A DNA stretch of 41,349 nt from an uncultured Saprospiraceae bacterium (GTDB lineage Bacteria > Bacteroidota > Bacteroidia > Chitinophagales > Saprospiraceae). Each line of letters opens with the position of its first letter. The stretch's first letter is position 1. Position numbers and translations under genes: made by a program. Of this stretch, positions 20,139-30,900 are shown piece after piece. Location: positions 1 to 41,349 of the forward strand of contig CALJIY010000135.1 in the NCBI GenBank assembly GCA_937973945.1, written 5' to 3'. The notes beneath the pieces were generated by a model. It saw only the letters and a program-made list of their open reading frames with translations. It had not been told where the DNA came from and did not search any database.

Positions 20139-21222
20139 AAAAATAATAGTTACAGGTTCGAGTGGATTAATCGGTAGTGAAGTTGTAAAAAGATATTGTG
20201 AGAATGGATGGACGGTTTATGGCTTCGATAATAATATGCGAAGAGATTTTTTTGGACCGAATGGAGATACCCGTTGGAATCAAAATAGGCTGTTATCTAA
20301 TTATAGTAATTTCAACCACTATGAATTAGATATCCGAGATAGAAAGAGCGTAGAGGAAACAATTGCTTCAATTGCGCCAAATGTAATTGTGCATACTGCT
20401 GCTCAACCAAGCCATGATCTTGCAGCCAGTAGACCTTTTGATGACTTTGATGTAAATGCTGTTGGAACTTTAAATCTTTTAGAAGCCACACGCAAACACT
20501 CTACGGATACAGTTTTTGTTCATATGTCAACAAATAAAGTATATGGAGATGCACCTAATAATTTGAATTTAAAAGAACTAGATAGTAGATATGATTTTGA
20601 GGACCAAGAGTATTTTTCTGGTATAAAGGAAACGTTTACTATAGATCAATCAAAACATTCCTTGTTTGGGGCATCAAAAGTTGCAGCTGATGTTATGGTT
20701 CAAGAATATGGAAGGTATTTTCAAATGCCCACATGTTGTTTACGAGGAGGTTGCTTGACAGGTCCTAATCATACAGGTGTAAAATTACATGGGTTTTTAA
20801 GTTATTTAATTCGTTGTAATCTTGAAGAAAAGAAATATACCATATTTGGTTATAAGGGTAAACAAGTTCGGGATAATATTCATTCACATGATGTAGTAAA
20901 TTTTATGGAACAATTTATCAAGTCTCCAAGAATAGGCGAAGTTTATAATATAGGAGGGGGTAGAGAAAATTCCATTTCTATACTTGAAGCTTTTAAATTA
21001 ATTGAATCTATATCTGGCAAACCAATGGTTTATGATTACTCTGATAAAAATAGAGAAGGAGATCATATTTGCTATGTATCTAATCTGGACAAAATGAAAG
21101 ATCACTATCCTGAATGGGAAATAACAAAAAACCTACAAACTACCTTCGAAGAAATTTATTCTTCTTGGAAAAAACGAGGAGAAAAATTCGAATTTTCTAA
21201 GTTCGAAAAAATGAAAGTCTAA
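20131..21222 (+). CDS. NAD-dependent epimerase/dehydratase, CDP-paratose 2-epimerase-like
   Basis: GTG start, 8-bp overlap with previous gene; [11 protein letters not shown] Rossmann motif; [49 protein letters not shown]. Confidence 0.85.
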   Translation: MNKKIIVTGSSGLIGSEVVKRYCENGWTVYGFDNNMRRDFFGPNGDTRWNQNRLLSNYSNFNHYELDIRDRKSVEETIASIAPNVIVHTAAQPSHDLAASRPFDDFDVNAVGTLNLLEATRKHSTDTVFVHMSTNKVYGDAPNNLNLKELDSRYDFEDQEYFSGIKETFTIDQSKHSLFGASKVAADVMVQEYGRYFQMPTCCLRGGCLTGPNHTGVKLHGFLSYLIRCNLEEKKYTIFGYKGKQVRDNIHSHDVVNFMEQFIKSPRIGEVYNIGGGRENSISILEAFKLIESISGKPMVYDYSDKNREGDHICYVSNLDKMKDHYPEWEITKNLQTTFEEIYSSWKKRGEKFEFSKFEKMKV

Positions 21223-21399
21223 AGTATTCGGAATAAACTAAAGTACCTTATGTTAGTGAATTATACAGTACAACACTAATAGGTACATTCTTCCTTAAAT
21301 CATTCCTTAATAAGTACTTGGACATAATTAAATTTAGAAATAGAATGAGGTTATTTATTCGATAGTTTTTCTTAAAATTTTCTTTAATAGCCTTAGCTA

Positions 21400-21633
21400 T
21401 TGAATAAAATTCTAAGGAAAAATAGCAAGAAGAAGTGTAAGCTTCTGAACCGCCAAAGCGAATGGGAGGCTAGAAACCATTATAGGCTAAAGATAATTGT
21501 GTCCACGTACTTGAAGGAAATTAGATATAAAGTAAACAATGAAGCTATATTAGACCAATTAAGTGAAGGTTCTTATGAATTTGATCCTTCCTTATTCCAA
21601 AATTCAAAAAACCAATCCTATGCTCCCGAATGA
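21400..21633 (+). CDS. Small (77 aa) protein of unknown function, overlapping the start of the WcaJ-like gene
   Basis: TTG-started ORF in the intergenic gap; stop at 21631-21633 overlaps the candidate WcaJ ATG at 21620 by 14 nt. No family recognised. Confidence 0.4.
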   Translation: MNKILRKNSKKKCKLLNRQSEWEARNHYRLKIIVSTYLKEIRYKVNNEAILDQLSEGSYEFDPSLFQNSKNQSYAPE

Positions 21634-23062
21634 ATCTATTTACCATAACCTAGACAAAACCTCTTTTACATTTGAGAATTTAGAAAGAAACACATTTTTA
21701 GAAAGTTTTCAATTAATTACTCTTTTTGTAGATTTATTGCTTCTCAACTTAATTTTAGGAATATGCATAAATTTCTATTCATTAGATATAACATTTAAAA
21801 CCAATACTGGTAGCTGGCTTATTTCTTTTTTAGTCCTAGCTAATTCCATCTGGTTGGCAGTTGCACTCTACAATGATATTTATAAATGGTATGAATTAAT
21901 TCGACCTGCAAAAAAAGTAAAAACTTTGACAAATATCATAAGTATTTATTTTGCAATTTTGACAACTGTTTATTATTATATATTCTTTCCAGTTTTAAAT
22001 ACCAACTTTCTAATTCCAGTTTTTATTAGTTTTTTATTCGCGAGTATTATAGCACATTTATTTTTTAGAAAATTCTATAAAAAACTAATGCCCCCTTTTC
22101 AATATATCATTGTAGGAGGGAAGCCTAGTCATCTACCTTATATTAGTGATGTACTAGATGATAGTTATGGAGAGAAAAGTGATTGTGTTGGTTGGTTTGG
22201 GAATAGTTCTTTTGATAATGTTAAATGGTTAGGTACCTATTCCAAACTCAAACAATATGTGAAACATAATTCTTTTGATAAGCTTTTTTATATTTCTAGT
22301 GATTTACCTAAATCTGAAGTAAGAGGCATTATGGACTTATGTGAAAGTCGTTTGATAGACTTTGAGTTAATACCTCGAGAATTGGATATGTTTAAAGGAG
22401 CGACTACTGTGGTCTTAAATGATAAATTGACCATATTGGCACCGATAAAAGAGCCATTACAAAGACTAAGGAATAAATTAATAAAGCGGACATTTGATAT
22501 ATTTTTTTCATTATTCGTTATTTTAACTATCCTTCCTTGGTTATTTCCAATCATTGCTTTCTTTATAAGATTAGAATCTAATGGTCCAATATTTTTTCTA
22601 CAGAAAAGAACAGGCTATTGGAATAAGCCATTCCAATTTATTAAGTTTCGATCTATGGCTATCAATAAAGAATCAAATAGTAAACAAGCTGTCAGAAACG
22701 ATATGCGAGTAACCAAAGTAGGTGCTTTTTTGAGAAAAACAAGCCTAGATGAATTACCTCAATTCTTCAATGTGTTAAAAGGAGAGATGTCAGTAGTAGG
22801 TCCAAGGCCCCACATGTTAAAGCACACGGAGGAGTATTCAGAATTAATAGAAACATATATGGTGCGACATAAAGTTAAACCAGGTATCACTGGTTGGGCA
22901 CAAATAAATGGTTATAGAGGACCTACAGAAACGCTGGATAAGATGCAAAATCGAGTGAAATACGACGTCCATTATATGAAAAATTGGACGCTTTTAATGG
23001 ATATCCGTTGTGTTATTTTTACTGTTATTAATATGATTAGAGGAGAAGATAATGCTTGTTGA
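21620..23062 (+). CDS. WcaJ-like polyprenyl-phosphate sugar-1-phosphate transferase (initiating enzyme)
   Basis: N-terminal TMs; RTFDIFFSLFVIL, LESNGPIFFLQKRTGYWNKPFQFIKFRSM, RKTSLDELPQFFNVLKGEMSVVGPRPHM. ORF track begins at 21563. Confidence 0.93.
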   Translation: MLPNESIYHNLDKTSFTFENLERNTFLESFQLITLFVDLLLLNLILGICINFYSLDITFKTNTGSWLISFLVLANSIWLAVALYNDIYKWYELIRPAKKVKTLTNIISIYFAILTTVYYYIFFPVLNTNFLIPVFISFLFASIIAHLFFRKFYKKLMPPFQYIIVGGKPSHLPYISDVLDDSYGEKSDCVGWFGNSSFDNVKWLGTYSKLKQYVKHNSFDKLFYISSDLPKSEVRGIMDLCESRLIDFELIPRELDMFKGATTVVLNDKLTILAPIKEPLQRLRNKLIKRTFDIFFSLFVILTILPWLFPIIAFFIRLESNGPIFFLQKRTGYWNKPFQFIKFRSMAINKESNSKQAVRNDMRVTKVGAFLRKTSLDELPQFFNVLKGEMSVVGPRPHMLKHTEEYSELIETYMVRHKVKPGITGWAQINGYRGPTETLDKMQNRVKYDVHYMKNWTLLMDIRCVIFTVINMIRGEDNAC

Positions 23063-23134
23063 TACAGCCTATGTTGAGTTTTCGATAGTGCTGCTTATAA
23101 GCTTTATATTCTTTCTTACTAAAACATACACATA

Positions 23135-24283
23135 ATGGTAATTATCTCCTGTCCAAAAAAATTTCATGCATTTAATCTTGCAGAACAGATGCATAGGCAT
23201 AAAATGTTATCCAATCTTTATACAACTTATTCTTCCATAAAGAATCCTTATCTTAGAATAGCTGCAGGTAGAATTGATAAAGAAAATATTCCCACCGGGA
23301 AAATAGATACAAATATTTTTTTAGCAATGAGACTGAAATTGGCAAAAAATCAATCAGAGGAAGTCAAAATTGGTTATAAATATGAAGAATGGGTGGCCTC
23401 TAAACTTAAAAAATCAGATTATAAAATTTTTATTGGTTGGAGTGCAACATCTTATGATGCTATTCAACAAGCTAAAGAAGATGGACGAATGACTATTTTA
23501 GAAAGAGGCTCTTCTCATATAGAGTATCAAAGAAAAATTCTTGTAGAGGAATATGAAAAGTTTAATAAAGTTGAGAAAACCACAGATGAAAGAGTCCAAC
23601 AGGAATTGAAAGAGTATGAGATTGCTGATTATATTATGGTTCCTTCTAATTTTGTTAGAAATACTTTTTTGGAGAAAGGATTTGATAAAAATAAAATAAT
23701 TACAAATCCATATGGTAGTAGTTCATATTTTACTCCTAAAAAAAAGAAAGATAATAAATTTAGAATTCTATATTTAGGGACAATTAGCATTCGTAAAGGA
23801 TTAATTTATCTGTTTCAAGCTCTACAGGCACTAAATATTCCAGAATCTGAATTCGAGGTTTATTTTATTGGTAAGCTAAATGAGGAAATGAGAAGTACCT
23901 TCGATAAATATAAACAAGCCAATTGGATATTTCATGGATTTATTAATCATTATGAACTAAGTCAATATATCTCAAATTGTGATGTCTTCGTTCATCCTTC
24001 AATTGAAGAAGGATTATCTATGGTCATTCCACAAACACTAGCCTGTGGCATTCCTGTAATAGCTACAACAAATACAGGAGGAGCTATGGTCATTGAAGAT
24101 GGACAAAATGGTTTCATTATTCCTATACGTAATCCTGACGCTATACAAGAAAAACTAGAATACCTTTTCCATAATCCGAAGGTTCTACAAAAATTGAAAA
24201 CCAACTGTTTAAAATCAAAACAGTCTCGAACTTGGGATGACTATGGAGATCGATATGCCAACTTTATAAAGTCAATAATATGA
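23135..24283 (+). CDS. GT4-family glycosyltransferase
   Basis: FRILYLGTISIRKGLIYLFQAL; CDVFVHPSIEEGLSMVIPQTLACGIPVIATTNTGG. Confidence 0.92.
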   Translation: MVIISCPKKFHAFNLAEQMHRHKMLSNLYTTYSSIKNPYLRIAAGRIDKENIPTGKIDTNIFLAMRLKLAKNQSEEVKIGYKYEEWVASKLKKSDYKIFIGWSATSYDAIQQAKEDGRMTILERGSSHIEYQRKILVEEYEKFNKVEKTTDERVQQELKEYEIADYIMVPSNFVRNTFLEKGFDKNKIITNPYGSSSYFTPKKKKDNKFRILYLGTISIRKGLIYLFQALQALNIPESEFEVYFIGKLNEEMRSTFDKYKQANWIFHGFINHYELSQYISNCDVFVHPSIEEGLSMVIPQTLACGIPVIATTNTGGAMVIEDGQNGFIIPIRNPDAIQEKLEYLFHNPKVLQKLKTNCLKSKQSRTWDDYGDRYANFIKSII

Positions 24284-24486
24284 TAGAATAGAGGGTGTAA
24301 AGTTCTCGACCCTAACAATATCTACACCAGTTTTGTGATAATCGAATTTACATTAGCCTTTCACGCAAACCAAAAGTGTCCAAGTCTAGAAGGATACCCG
24401 ACTTAAACAAGGTACTTAATAAACCCCAGATTTCTCCAACAAAGCTATTATTGGTTTTGTAATTTATTAGTTTTAAAACGACTAGT

Positions 24487-25245
24487 ATGTTTACAAACCA
24501 ATTACCTACAAAGCCTTTGAAAATGAAAATGAAAAAACTTTCAATAATTATTCCAGCTTATAATGAAGCTAATACAATCCATTTAATTTTGAACAAAATT
24601 AGAGATGTTCAATTAATGAATGATATAAAGAAAGAAATAATAATTGTCAATGATTGCTCTAAGGATAATACCGAGGGGGAAATAAAAAATTATATATCAA
24701 ATAATAAATCGTTAGATATTAAATATTTCGAGCATTCCATTAACAAAGGAAAAGGAGCGGCACTTAATACTGGAATTAGTAATGCTACTGGCGATTATTT
24801 AATAATTCAGGATGCTGATTTAGAGTATGATCCAGCAGAATATAATGCGCTACTAAATCCTATCTTGTCTGGTCATGCAGATGTTGTTTATGGTTCAAGG
24901 TTTAAGGGGAATAACCCTCATCGGATTCTCTTTTTCTGGCACACCATAGGAAATGGCTTGCTCACATTCATGTCAAATATGTTCACCAACTTGAATTTGA
25001 CAGATATGGAGACCTGCTACAAATTGTTCCGAACAGAACTTATTAAAAGTATAGATTTAAAAGAAAGTCGATTTGGATTTGAGCCAGAAATAACTGCTAA
25101 AATTTCAAGAATTCCAAGAATTAGAATTTATGAAGTTGGAATTTCTTACTATGGAAGGACCTATGAAGAAGGAAAAAAAATTGGATGGAAGGACGGAGTT
25201 CGAGCAATTTATTCAATTTTAAAATATGGACTATTTAGACTATGA
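24487..25245 (+). CDS. GT2-family glycosyltransferase (DPM1/polyprenyl-phosphate type)
   Basis: LSIIIPAYNEANTIHLIL; IVNDCSKDNT; GKGAALNTGISNATGDYLIIQDADLEYDPAEY; VVYGSRF. Confidence 0.92.
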   Translation: MFTNQLPTKPLKMKMKKLSIIIPAYNEANTIHLILNKIRDVQLMNDIKKEIIIVNDCSKDNTEGEIKNYISNNKSLDIKYFEHSINKGKGAALNTGISNATGDYLIIQDADLEYDPAEYNALLNPILSGHADVVYGSRFKGNNPHRILFFWHTIGNGLLTFMSNMFTNLNLTDMETCYKLFRTELIKSIDLKESRFGFEPEITAKISRIPRIRIYEVGISYYGRTYEEGKKIGWKDGVRAIYSILKYGLFRL

Positions 25246-26735
25246 AAACAAATTTATCTCGTCTAGAATTTGGGTTAATTGTTTTTATTGGAATTGGTGT
25301 GCTTCTTGCTTTTAAAAATTTTTTATTCGTTAGAAGTTTATGGTATGATGAAGCGATGTTGGCCTTGAATATAGTTAACAGGTCAGCATTAGAACTCTTG
25401 ACTCCTCTGGATATGTGTCAAGCTGCACCAATTGGATTCCTACTACTGGAGAAAATTTCCACTACTATTTTTGGTAATCATGATTGGGCGCTACGAATAT
25501 TACCTTTTATTTTTTACTTACTTGCCATTCCAATTTTCTATTTAACCACTTTTAAAATATTTCAAGATAAAATATTTTCTCTTTTTTCTAGTGCATTATT
25601 CAGCATGTCGCCCTCTATGATTTATTTTTCTTCAGAGGTGAAGCAATATATGTCTGATGTCTTAATTGGATTAATAATCATTTTATACACTTATATTTTT
25701 CTGAGCACCAAAGATCCTAAACAAAAATATGTATATGCTGGAATAGGAGCAGCTGCAATATGTTTTTCCAACGTCTCAATAATCATTCTTTGTGCCATGT
25801 GCACCTATGCTATTTACAAGATATCTGAGACCAAAAGGAATTTATCCGATTTAGCTATTCCAATATTAACCTGGACTATCACCTTCTTAATATATTATAT
25901 CAATTTTATACATGGTCACCCCTCTAAAGATTATATGCAAGAGTATTGGTCAGCTGCATTTTTGCCTAGGGATATATTAAGCAAAGGCTTTCTAATTTCA
26001 TTGGCCACAAAATTGAAAGGCCTTATTGATGTGATGGGATTTAAAGGGTACTTTAATATTATCGTATTTCCAGTTTTGATAGGTATATTCTTTTTAGCTA
26101 GAAAAAATATAGAATTTTTATTCATCACTATATTAACAATTTCAATTTCTTTAGGTCTTTCTTACTTTAAATTATATCCATTTTTCTTTAGGCTAATACT
26201 TTATTTAAGTCCATTCATAATAATTTTATTTGCTTTGGGAATTTACCACCCCTTAGAATATCTAATTGCAAAAATCAAATGGTTACCTAATTTCATTCTT
26301 TTTCTCCCCTTACTTATTTTAGGTTTGGCTTTGTCTTTAAATCTCCCAATCCAGAAACAAGAAATCAAACATTCTTTGGATTACTTAAATAACAAAATTT
26401 CTTCAAAGGATAACCTCTTGATCTATAGAGACGGTCATCCAGCGTTTTCCTTTTATAAAAAGAATTATAAAAATTTTGAAAAAGTAAACACAATTGTAAC
26501 ACCAATGCTATACGAAAGTAATTGGGAAGAACATGAAAATCAAATAAGACAGCTAAGTGGAATAAATTGGATAGTTTTTTCACATCAACCACTTCCCAGT
26601 AAGAAGCAGAAGGATTTGGAGAAACGATTTATTCTACGCTCTTTTGCTCAAAGTGGATATCAAATAATAAATGAAAAACACTTTGTTGGGTCCTCTATAT
26701 ATAAGGTAAAACCATCACCAAATATTAAACAATAG
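25242..26735 (+). CDS. GT39/ArnT-like multi-spanning membrane glycosyltransferase
   Basis: Overlaps previous gene by 4 bp; SLWYDEAMLALNIVNRS resembles the GT-C first-loop acidic motif; NHDWALRILPF; many TMs; partner of a DPM1-like GT2. Confidence 0.75.
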   Translation: MKTNLSRLEFGLIVFIGIGVLLAFKNFLFVRSLWYDEAMLALNIVNRSALELLTPLDMCQAAPIGFLLLEKISTTIFGNHDWALRILPFIFYLLAIPIFYLTTFKIFQDKIFSLFSSALFSMSPSMIYFSSEVKQYMSDVLIGLIIILYTYIFLSTKDPKQKYVYAGIGAAAICFSNVSIIILCAMCTYAIYKISETKRNLSDLAIPILTWTITFLIYYINFIHGHPSKDYMQEYWSAAFLPRDILSKGFLISLATKLKGLIDVMGFKGYFNIIVFPVLIGIFFLARKNIEFLFITILTISISLGLSYFKLYPFFFRLILYLSPFIIILFALGIYHPLEYLIAKIKWLPNFILFLPLLILGLALSLNLPIQKQEIKHSLDYLNNKISSKDNLLIYRDGHPAFSFYKKNYKNFEKVNTIVTPMLYESNWEEHENQIRQLSGINWIVFSHQPLPSKKQKDLEKRFILRSFAQSGYQIINEKHFVGSSIYKVKPSPNIKQ

Positions 26736-26790
26736 AATTGTATTATTTCGAGTAGCCCTAAGAATAATTTCTTTAATGAATTAAAAAAAA

Positions 26791-27612
26791 ATGCTCATCA
26801 CTAATAAATTAATTTATATAGAATTACATAAAACAGGATGCACACACACAAGAACGATATTAGCTGATATGTTTAAAGAATCTCATAGAATAATTGGAAA
26901 GCACAATAACTATGAATCTGTTCCGAGTAATTTGATGGGGGATTTTAATAACAAAATAAAGATCGGTAATATTAGAAATCCATGGGATTGGTATGTATCG
27001 CTTTGGGCATACGGATGTCAAAAGCAAGGCGGACTTTATGGTAGATTAACAAAAGATGATTCGCTTTTAAGTAAAGATAATTTAAAGCATATACTCAAAA
27101 GATACATGAATAGAGGATATCCCAGATTGAATCCCACAATCTGGCGGCAACTTTATTCGGATCCAAACAATTATGCAAATTTTAACTCTTGGTTGCACTT
27201 AATTCTTTCTATTGATAAACATGATATTGGGGAGGACTATAAAATCAACACATTATCAGAATTTTCTGGTCTGCTAACATTTAGATACCTAAGACTTTAT
27301 ACCTATAGGAAAAACTTTAAAAATATTGATTCTAGGGTTAAATTAAAAGAATATGATATTAATGAAAACTTCATGGATTTTACAATTAAGAATGAAAGGA
27401 TAAATGAAGACCTAATTACACTCGCTAAGAAAATTCATTTCGAAGAAAAAAAATTAATTAGCATCTTAAAAAATTATACTGGAAGAATTAATAAATCCTC
27501 TAGGGAAAGAGATTATAGAAAATATTATAATGATAAATCTATCTCATTAGTAGAAAAATATGAGCAATTCATAGTAGATAAATATAATTATCAATTTGAA
27601 GATAGGTTATAA
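26791..27612 (+). CDS. Sulfotransferase family protein
   Basis: KLIYIELHKTGCTHTRTIL (5'-PSB-like) and IGNIRNPWDWYVSLWAYG (3'-PB-like). Confidence 0.75.
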   Translation: MLITNKLIYIELHKTGCTHTRTILADMFKESHRIIGKHNNYESVPSNLMGDFNNKIKIGNIRNPWDWYVSLWAYGCQKQGGLYGRLTKDDSLLSKDNLKHILKRYMNRGYPRLNPTIWRQLYSDPNNYANFNSWLHLILSIDKHDIGEDYKINTLSEFSGLLTFRYLRLYTYRKNFKNIDSRVKLKEYDINENFMDFTIKNERINEDLITLAKKIHFEEKKLISILKNYTGRINKSSRERDYRKYYNDKSISLVEKYEQFIVDKYNYQFEDRL

Positions 27613-27966
27613 TTTAAAGAAAATCAGGCAGTCTTCTTAGGTGAGAGTTGTAAGATTTGAAAAGAATTTTTTTTTACTCTTTTATCCAAAGTATATAGCA
27701 AGTAATAAAACCTTGGTTTCTCATTTAGATACAAGATGAAAATATCCATCAATAGAGTGGACTAAGATTATATTATTTTGAATCTTCTCGAATCAATATA
27801 ATCTCAATCAAGCAAAAACCGATTATGAAATCTCCACATTAAACTAATGTTAATTTTGAATGAATAGCAATACTTTTTAGTATGCAATTTTAATATTCAG
27901 AATTCGACACATTTTTAATCTAATAAGAATATTTTAATTGTTTAAAGCCACAAATATTGCTACATT

Positions 27967-30900
27967 ATGAAAAAAATATTTTTACTTTTATTATTATCCT
28001 ATTTTTACAACCCCTCTGTTTCCTTTGCACAAGCAACAATTAAAATATCTAAGTTTGCGAGGGCTTTTGCAGACTTATCATTGATTGGTGAACAAATAAA
28101 TAAACCGACCAGTCTCCAATTTGGCCCCGATGGACGGTTGTACGTATCTCAGCAAAATGGACTTATTCATGCTTATACTATTGAACACGATAAAATTGGA
28201 GAATACGAAGTGGTTGACACAGAATTTATAACTGATATACAAGAAATACAAAATCACAATGATGATGGAACATTGAATGAATTAACTATTCGTCAGGTTA
28301 CAGGACTTTTAGTTACAGGAACTGCTGATAATGTAATTATTTATGCAAGTTCAAGTGATTCAAGAATTGGTGGTGGTGGCAGTAGTGCTGATGTAAATCT
28401 CGATACCAATTCTAGTATGATCTCTCGCCTTACTCAAAATGGGAATGACTGGGATCGTGTAGATCTTGTACGTGGATTACCTCGCTCTGAAGAAAATCAT
28501 GCTGCAAATGGCATGCAACTAAAGGATAACATACTGTATATAGCGCAAGGAGGAAATACCAATGCTGGGGCCCCTTCTAATAATTTTGCTTTTTTAACAG
28601 AATATGCTTTATCTGCTGCTATTTTAACTGTTGATCTAACAGCAATTGATGCTATGCCTATCAAAACGCATACAGATGATAGCAAATACATATATGATAT
28701 ACCAACCTTAGATGATCCGACAAGAGAGAATGTAAATGGACAAGATATCAATGATCCTTTTGGAGGCAACGATGGACTCAATCAAGCAAAATTAGTAGAA
28801 GGTGGGCCTATACAAGTTTTCGCAAGTGGTTTTAGAAATATCTATGATTTAGTAATCACAGAAGATGATCATGTTTATACTTGGGATAATGGAGCGAATG
28901 GAGGTTGGGGCGGACATCCTGATAACGAAGGTGGAGGATCTGTTACTAACAATTGGGTCGCTGGTGAGCCTGGTTCTAACGGACCAGGTCCTAATGACGA
29001 TAAGGTAAATAATTTGGATGGACTTCATTTTGTGAATTCAACCAATTATTATGGTGGTCATCCCACTCCCATTCGAGCCAATCCAACGGGAGCTGGTTTA
29101 TATACGAATGATGGTACTACCGGAGTTTGGCGAACCTCTACAACAGGAGATAATCCATTACCTATAGATTGGCCTCCAGTACCTCCTTCATTAGCTAATC
29201 CTATAGAGGGTGATTTTCAAAATGCAGGCGTTGATGATATGTCAATATTTACCGTTCCACAATCAACAAATGGAATAGTAGAATATACAGCTTCTATTTT
29301 CAACACTGGTTTGAAAGGAAATCTCTTGGCAGTCTCCTTTTCAGGAAACTTATATAGTATCGAACGCAATTCAAGTGGTGGGATAGACAATGATGATGCG
29401 GTAACAATATTAGCACAGAATTTTGGGGAAACGCCTTTAGATATAACGGCACAAGGAGACGATGATATTTTTCCTGGAACTATTTGGGTAGCAAATTTAG
29501 GTGGAAATTCCATCTCCATTTTCGAACCACAAGACTTAGATGATTGTATAGGTGCGAATGAGTTTATAGATGAGGATGGAGATTTATATACCAACAGCGA
29601 TGAATTAGACAATGGTACGGATCCATGCAATGCAGCTAGTACACCAATGGATTTTGACAAAACTCTAATCAATGGGTTTCTCGTATCCAATTTAAACGAT
29701 ACAGATGATGATGATGACGGTATATTAGATACCATGGATCCATTTGCTTGGGATGCCACTAATGGTGCTAACACCAATATACCCGTAGATTATCCATTAT
29801 TGAACACAGATCCAGGAACTGGCTTTTTTGGACTTGGTTTCACAGGACTAATGAGTAATGGGACTTCAGATTATTTAGATTTAATTTTAGATGAAAATAA
29901 CAGTAGTACAGAAATTATTGCTGGAGGTGCCGTTGGTCTATTGACTTTTAATGATATACCCAACGGTGATCCCTATACCAATCTTAATTCCCAGCAAAAC
30001 GGGTTTCAATTTGGCATAAATGTAGATCAAAATACTGCACCATTCTATTATGAGGGGAAATTATTAGGACCCGTATTTTCTATTACTCCAAAGCCAAATC
30101 AATCTGCTGGAATTTATATTGGTACAGGAGATCAATCGAATTATTTAAAAGTAGTTATCAATGGAAACGAAAACACCACAGGACTACAAATTTTGTATGA
30201 AGAAGATGACGCTATTATAAATAATCAACAGATTGATATAAGTAATATTGGTTTTGAAAGTGAATTAAGTTTATTCCTTTTTATTAATCCCTCAACGGGG
30301 GAAGTGCACGTCAAATACGCTATAGGTAATAGCACTCCGGTAGATGTAGGGCAAGTCGTTCAACTACAAAATAATGTCTTAGCTACTTTACAAAGTAATA
30401 CCAATTTAGCGGTTGGTATACTATCTACGTCAAACGGAACTTCTTCCACTTTTAATGCGACATGGGATTATTTAAAACTTCAATTTTCAGAAGAATCTAA
30501 TAATATTGGAAATTGGATAGCTATAGATGATGGAGAAAATTGCAATGCTCATGGTCAGGCTGGTAGTTGTGCACAAGGAAGACACGAGTGTGCTTATGTA
30601 CAGGTAGGAGATAAATTTTACTTGATTGGTGGAAAAGAACAAAACAGTAATGTTAATATTTATGACCCTGCCACAGACATTTGGACTATTGGTGCAGATG
30701 CTCCATATCCTGTTAATCATGCACAAGGGGTAAGTTATGATGGATTAATTTATTTAGTGGGATCTTTCAAAACAGATGATTTCCCAAATGAGCAACCAAA
30801 TCCTCGTATTCTAATTTATGATCCATTAGCTGACCAATGGATAGAAGGTCCTATGATGCCTCAAGGTCGCTTGAGGGCTTCTGCTGGGGTTGTTGTATAT

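Noticed and set aside
17160-21325. Similar strings AAGTACCTTGGACA (near 17161) and AAGTACTTGGACA (near 21313), and other GTACTT strings in EPS intergenic gaps, as a shared operator
   Set aside because: Only two close matches, differing by an indel, no consistent distance to start codons; needs MEME on all gaps to be credible.
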